A stretch of 64,000 nt of DNA, from positions 1 through 64,000 of the forward strand of contig CANFOL010000002.1 of the NCBI GenBank assembly GCA_947448695.1. Direction: 5' to 3'. Source of the DNA: Burkholderiaceae bacterium (GTDB lineage Bacteria > Pseudomonadota > Gammaproteobacteria > Burkholderiales > Burkholderiaceae). This document shows, one piece after another, positions 60,694 through 64,000 of this stretch. Both the position numbers and the translations under genes were made by a program. The notes under the pieces were generated by a model. It was not told the origin of the DNA. It made no database searches and was given only the letters and a program-made list of their open reading frames with translations. Every line of letters begins with the position of its first letter. Position 1 is the stretch's first letter.

Positions 60694-61401
60694 GTGGATA
60701 TTGTTTTAGTCAATCCGAGCTCATCTAGTTTGTTACAACAACTAGATGAGGCACTACCTCAAACACAATGTACAAAATGCGGCTATCCTGATTGTCACGC
60801 CTACGCACAAGCCATGGCAGAAGGAAAAGCCGATCAGAATCGTTGCCCCCCCGGTGGGCAAGAAGGAATTATTCGACTCTCCAATATCTTAGGAAAAGCC
60901 CCCCTTCCTCTCGATTCAGCACGTGGTATTGAACGGCCAAGACCCCTCGCTGTAATCCGCGAAATGGAATGTATTGGCTGTACTTTGTGTATTCAAGCAT
61001 GCCCGGTAGACGCCATTGTTGGTGCTCCAAAACAACTTCATGTGGTTATCAATGATCGTTGCACTGGATGTGATTTATGCGTACCGCCATGCCCCGTTGA
61101 TTGCATTACGATGCTTCCGGTCACTGATCATCAAACGGGTTGGAATGCATGGTCCGAAACTCAAGCAAAGAAAGCCAAACAACATTACGAAACTAGAAAA
61201 ATTCGTCTTGAGCGTGAGAAAAAAGATTTACTCAAAAGACAAACTTTAAAAGCAGCTGCAAAACTGAAAGCAATTCAGAAAGAAATTCCTTCTGAATCTA
61301 ATATGCTGATTGAACAAGCCCGCAAGAAAGCGATTATTGAGGCTGCTATGGCAAGAGCCAAAGCTAATTTAGAACAACGCGACTCTAAATCAACTGATTA
61401 A
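60694..61401 (+). CDS. RnfB/RsxB-like ferredoxin without membrane anchor
   Basis: This 235-residue protein has the RnfB Fe-S domain (cysteines at 26, 29, 34 and 51 in QCTKCGYPDC...C) followed by two [4Fe-4S] ferredoxin motifs (CIGCTLCIQACPVD and CTGCDLCVPPCPVD). The usual RnfB N-terminal membrane helix is missing, and a Lys-rich coiled tail (about 150-235) is added. No other rnf genes are near. It starts with GTG, 13 bases after phaZ. Such stand-alone RnfB proteins occur in betaproteobacteria; the partner is unknown. Confidence 0.85.
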   Translation: MDIVLVNPSSSSLLQQLDEALPQTQCTKCGYPDCHAYAQAMAEGKADQNRCPPGGQEGIIRLSNILGKAPLPLDSARGIERPRPLAVIREMECIGCTLCIQACPVDAIVGAPKQLHVVINDRCTGCDLCVPPCPVDCITMLPVTDHQTGWNAWSETQAKKAKQHYETRKIRLEREKKDLLKRQTLKAAAKLKAIQKEIPSESNMLIEQARKKAIIEAAMARAKANLEQRDSKSTD

Positions 61402-61807
61402 GTTCTTCGATGTAGCGATTCATATCAGGCTCTGTGCCAGCACGTGATGACTCCCATAGTACCTTACCAAGGCACTCCATCATCTGATGATGAGCCTGAT
61501 GCTCATCATGACGCATCATTAACACTTGACTGATTTTTCTGATCCCAAGAGGTTGGTCAATCTGAGTTTGCTCTGACAAACTCATATGCATAGATAGATG
61601 CAAAAATGGATTGGTTTGACCGTTCTCAACCGTAAAATCCTGCGCTTTCGCGCCCTCTGTATCATTGAGTAAGGCATGATACTCAGGATGCTCCACCATC
61701 CATCTTGCCGCAATCGACTCTAGAGGTGTAAGTACCCCACTATCTTGTTGTTTTTTCCAAGCAAGACAAAAGAATTCGCGCACTTGATCTTTTGTCGGAT
61801 TAAACAT
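61385..61807 (-). CDS. DUF1841 family protein
   Basis: This 140-residue protein matches DUF1841, a small family of mostly betaproteobacteria. Family features are the opening MFNPTKDQVREFFCLAWKK, then ARWMVEHPEYHALL, NPFLHLSMHMSLSEQ and MMRHDEHQAHHQMMECLGKVLWE. The several His residues of the last two blocks (HLSMHM, HDEHQAHH) could bind a metal, but this is inference. It overlaps nth by 8 bases and the rnfB-like gene tail-to-tail by 17. Confidence 0.85.
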   Translation of the reverse strand: MFNPTKDQVREFFCLAWKKQQDSGVLTPLESIAARWMVEHPEYHALLNDTEGAKAQDFTVENGQTNPFLHLSMHMSLSEQTQIDQPLGIRKISQVLMMRHDEHQAHHQMMECLGKVLWESSRAGTEPDMNRYIEELNQLI

Positions 61808-62453
61808 GATTGAGGTTTTTTTCTTTGAATTGACACACCGGGGCTACTGGACAACTCGCGCAGAGCGGTGATCTTGCCTTACAGATATAACGCCCCAGTA
61901 ATATCAACCAATGATGCGCGTTGATTAAATAATGGGTAGGCACTCTTTTTAGAAGTTTTTTTTCAACTTCCAAAACATCTTTTCCTGGGGCTAAACCCGT
62001 TCGGTTAGATACTCGAAAAATGTGGGTATCTACGGCCATAGTCGGTTGTCCAAATGCCGTATTCAGCACTACATTTGCAGTTTTACGCCCCACCCCTGGC
62101 AATGCTTCTAGGGACTCACGATCCTGAGGTACTATTCCGCCATGCTGGTCCACCAGAATTTGACATGCTTGGATTAAATGTTTTGCTTTAGATCGGTAAA
62201 GCCCAATCGTCTCGATATATTTGATCAACTTCTTTTCGCCAAGATCTAATATGGCTTGGGGAGTATTTGCTACTGGAAATAACTTTCGAGTGGCTTTATT
62301 GACGGAGATGTCGGTGGCCTGTGCAGATAAAAGTACAGCGGCCAATAACTCAAAGTCAGAGGAATACACAAGCTCTGTTTTTGGATGGGGATTGATCTTT
62401 TGGAGCGTCGCAAAAAATGCTTCACGCTGCTCAGGATTCATCAGCTTAGGCAT
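61800..62453 (-). CDS. nth: Endonuclease III
   Basis: This 217-residue base-excision glycosylase removes oxidised pyrimidines and nicks the abasic site. It has the helix-hairpin-helix LEALPGVGRKTANVVLN with the catalytic Lys, the catalytic Asp in AVDTHIFRVSNR, and the [4Fe-4S] ligands C-x6-C-x2-C-x5-C in CKARSPLCASCPVAPVC. I start it at the ATG at 62453 (MPKLMNPEQREAF), which matches the usual length of about 211; the frame is open further but inside the HIT gene. Confidence 0.96.
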   Translation of the reverse strand: MPKLMNPEQREAFFATLQKINPHPKTELVYSSDFELLAAVLLSAQATDISVNKATRKLFPVANTPQAILDLGEKKLIKYIETIGLYRSKAKHLIQACQILVDQHGGIVPQDRESLEALPGVGRKTANVVLNTAFGQPTMAVDTHIFRVSNRTGLAPGKDVLEVEKKLLKRVPTHYLINAHHWLILLGRYICKARSPLCASCPVAPVCQFKEKNLNHV

Positions 62454-62889
62454 TATATTTGCTCTTAAAATCGAAGCTGCGAATCGCTTCATACAAGTCT
62501 TGAGCACTTTGATGTCTGGCTTGTAAAAGATCTTCTGATATTTCACGTAATTTGGTGCCCCAAATCGATTCAGGGAAATAGGAGTCATCTTCCCAACGGG
62601 GAATAATATGCCAATGTAAATGCGGCACAAAGTTACCAAAACTAGCAAGATTCACTTTATTGGGGTGCAATACATCCCGAATGAGTTGCTCCACTTGGCA
62701 TACTATCTGCATCAATGCACTTCTGTGCTGCTCTGGTAAATCCGTCATCTCACCAAGGTGAGCATTCCAAACAACACGAACAAGCCCTGGAAACTCAGGC
62801 TCTTGAGGCGCAATGATGCGAAGTAAGGCATTAGAGGCGAGTATCTCACCTCCATCGTGTGTGCATAAAAGGCATTCTTTAGTATCCAT
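62446..62889 (-). CDS. HIT family (histidine triad) hydrolase
   Basis: This 147-residue protein has the histidine triad HLHWHIIPR near 94-102, the active site of nucleotide hydrolases and transferases. The start ECLLCTHDGGEILASN resembles HIT proteins that remain zinc-linked through CxxC. The preceding block LASFGNFVPHLHWH matches bacterial diadenosine tetraphosphate hydrolase-like members. It overlaps the nth start by 8 bases, and the two are probably cotranscribed. Confidence 0.92.
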   Translation of the reverse strand: MDTKECLLCTHDGGEILASNALLRIIAPQEPEFPGLVRVVWNAHLGEMTDLPEQHRSALMQIVCQVEQLIRDVLHPNKVNLASFGNFVPHLHWHIIPRWEDDSYFPESIWGTKLREISEDLLQARHQSAQDLYEAIRSFDFKSKYNA

Positions 62890-63122
62890 GCTTTAATTTT
62901 ACAGTGTCATGTCTTAACTGCTCTAAACCATCCAGCCCCACCATAATGCCTGATAAATAATTTCTTCAAATAGTGTCGTGACTAGCAAATCTACCTCTTA
63001 GTCTAAATCTCCTTCATTTACAACAGTCTTAGTTTACGTTGACGAAACTATTTTTACAAAAGAAAAAACCCAAGGATGATGGCCTCGGGCTCTTCCAACG
63101 TTTACCTCAAATAAACAAAGTT
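62890..63122. other. Intergenic region between the HIT gene and aceA
   Basis: These 233 bases hold the promoter side of the HIT gene and the aceA terminator at 63063-63089. No further gene was seen. Confidence 0.5.
63063..63089 (-). terminator. Intrinsic terminator of aceA
   Basis: On the minus strand CCCGAGG pairs with CCTTGGG (one G-T pair) around a 7-base loop, followed by TTTTTTCTTTT. It lies 34 bases after the aceA stop. Confidence 0.85.
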
Positions 63123-64000
63123 TTAGTGAAATTGCTCTTCTTCAGTTGAACCAGTTAGTGCAGTTACGGAAGATTTGCCACCTTGAATCACAGTTGTTAC
63201 ATCATCAAAATAACCAGTGCCAACTTCTTGCTGATGTGACACGAAACTGTAACCACGATCGCGTGCTGCAAATTCTGGCTCTTGAACTTTTTCTACATAT
63301 GCTGTCATGCCACGCTTAGCATAATCTTGCGATAGGTCATACATGTTGTACCACATAGAATGAATACCAGCCAATGTAATAAATTGATACTTGTAGCCCA
63401 TTGCACCTAATTCGCGTTGGAATTTTGCAATCGTTGCATCATCTAAATTCTTCTTCCAATTGAATGAAGGTGAACAGTTATACGCCAGTAGTTTGCCTGG
63501 ATACTTCGAACGAACAGCTTCTGCAAATTTTTTGGCAAAACCAAGATCAGGCGTGCCAGTTTCGCACCAAACCATATCCGCAAATGCAGCATAAGCAACA
63601 CCGCGGGAAATCGCTTGATCAAGACCCTTACGTGTTTTGTAAAAACCTTCGGCAGTTCTCTCCCCAGTAACGAATGGTTTGTCATTTTCATCATAATCAG
63701 ATGTCAACAAATCAGCAGCTTCTGCGTCAGTTCTAGCAAGAATCAACGTTGGGACACCTAATACGTCAGCAGCTAAACGAGCCGAATTCAATTTTTGTAC
63801 TGCTTCTTGGGTGGGTACTAAGACCTTGCCACCCATGTGACCACATTTCTTTACAGAAGCTAATTGATCTTCAAAGTGAACTCCCGCAGCTCCAGACTCA
63901 ATCATTGACTTCATTAATTCAAAACCATTGAGAACGCCACCAAAACCAGCCTCAGCATCAGCCACGATTGGCGCAAAATAATCAATATAACCAGCATCAC
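63123..64000 (-). CDS. aceA: Isocitrate lyase (partial, 5' end beyond the window)
   Basis: Isocitrate lyase splits isocitrate into succinate and glyoxylate in the glyoxylate shunt. About 292 C-terminal residues are present; the frame is open through the right edge, where it reads [20 protein letters not shown]. The catalytic loop [13 protein letters not shown] with the active-site Cys, the [14 protein letters not shown] block and the ending STEEEQFH, typical of the short bacterial form, are visible. With the PHB depolymerase nearby it fits growth on acetyl-CoA from storage polymer or fatty acids. Confidence 0.97.
   Translation of the reverse strand, partial: DAGYIDYFAPIVADAEAGFGGVLNGFELMKSMIESGAAGVHFEDQLASVKKCGHMGGKVLVPTQEAVQKLNSARLAADVLGVPTLILARTDAEAADLLTSDYDENDKPFVTGERTAEGFYKTRKGLDQAISRGVAYAAFADMVWCETGTPDLGFAKKFAEAVRSKYPGKLLAYNCSPSFNWKKNLDDATIAKFQRELGAMGYKYQFITLAGIHSMWYNMYDLSQDYAKRGMTAYVEKVQEPEFAARDRGYSFVSHQQEVGTGYFDDVTTVIQGGKSSVTALTGSTEEEQFH

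Noticed and set aside
62454..62648. N-terminal extension of endonuclease III
   Set aside because: It lies inside the HIT gene and would make the protein 65 residues longer than the family norm.

Overview
The window looks like chromosome of a low-GC betaproteobacterium of the order Burkholderiales, most like a Polynucleobacter-type freshwater Burkholderiaceae. The grounds are gene families and gene order: pyrG-kdsA-eno-ftsB, lolC-lolD-tatD-comEC, recJ then prfB-lysS, iscRSUA-hscBA-fdx next to uvrB and an aromatic aminotransferase gene, a DUF1841 gene, an intracellular PHB depolymerase, and four orphan Bug-type (TctC) periplasmic binding proteins. The genus is an inference; no rRNA gene is present to test it. 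No phage, insertion sequence or CRISPR array was seen.

Region 1 (1-14,537) is the most unusual part. A TetR regulator and a ferredoxin-NADP reductase face left. Across a control region carrying a near-perfect palindrome, a ten-gene cluster runs right: a 6-hydroxynicotinate-reductase-like Fe-S protein, a UPF0280 (ApbE-like) protein, two paralogous DUF1185 ('amino acid synthesis') proteins, a branched-chain-amino-acid-type ABC importer (binding protein, fused LivHM permease, LivG, LivF), and a two-subunit NicAB-type molybdenum hydroxylase whose large subunit carries three c-type haem sites. Together they read as uptake, hydroxylation and reductive dearomatisation of a nicotinate-like N-heteroaromatic acid. 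The UPF0280 and DUF1185 proteins are candidates for flavin loading and ring opening.

Region 2 (14,538-21,000) is accessory. It holds a BrnT/BrnA toxin-antitoxin pair behind a perfect 24-bp palindrome, a decayed HigA-type antitoxin gene, and a leftward operon (Bug protein, amidohydrolase, Bug protein, NicC-like FAD monooxygenase). An orphan MarR-like regulator and an AT-rich stretch with a stop-interrupted small ORF follow, ending at three tRNA genes (Ala-GGC, Glu-TTC, Asp-GTC) downstream of gltX.

Region 3 (21,475-29,500) is mostly housekeeping: gltX, an MFS transporter, hslO, and pyrG-kdsA-eno-ftsB. Region 4 (29,561-34,131) is a second, divergent catabolic block: an amidase and a PuuE-like deacetylase-fold hydrolase on one side, a Bug protein and a luciferase-like monooxygenase on the other.

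Region 5 (34,128-44,840) is housekeeping: comEC, tatD, lolD, lolC, a conserved gene, recJ, prfB with its programmed +1 frameshift, and lysS. Region 6 (44,854-50,116) is accessory: a periplasmic cytochrome c/EF-hand/BON fusion, a Tat-exported amidohydrolase, an esterase with a Bug protein, and a Phd/VapC toxin-antitoxin pair.

Region 7 (50,128-64,000) holds the complete isc operon with two tandem IscR-type boxes upstream, then uvrB, an aminotransferase, a PHB depolymerase with a Lys/Ala-rich tail, an rnfB-like gene, DUF1841, nth, a HIT protein and the 3' part of aceA, cut by the right edge.
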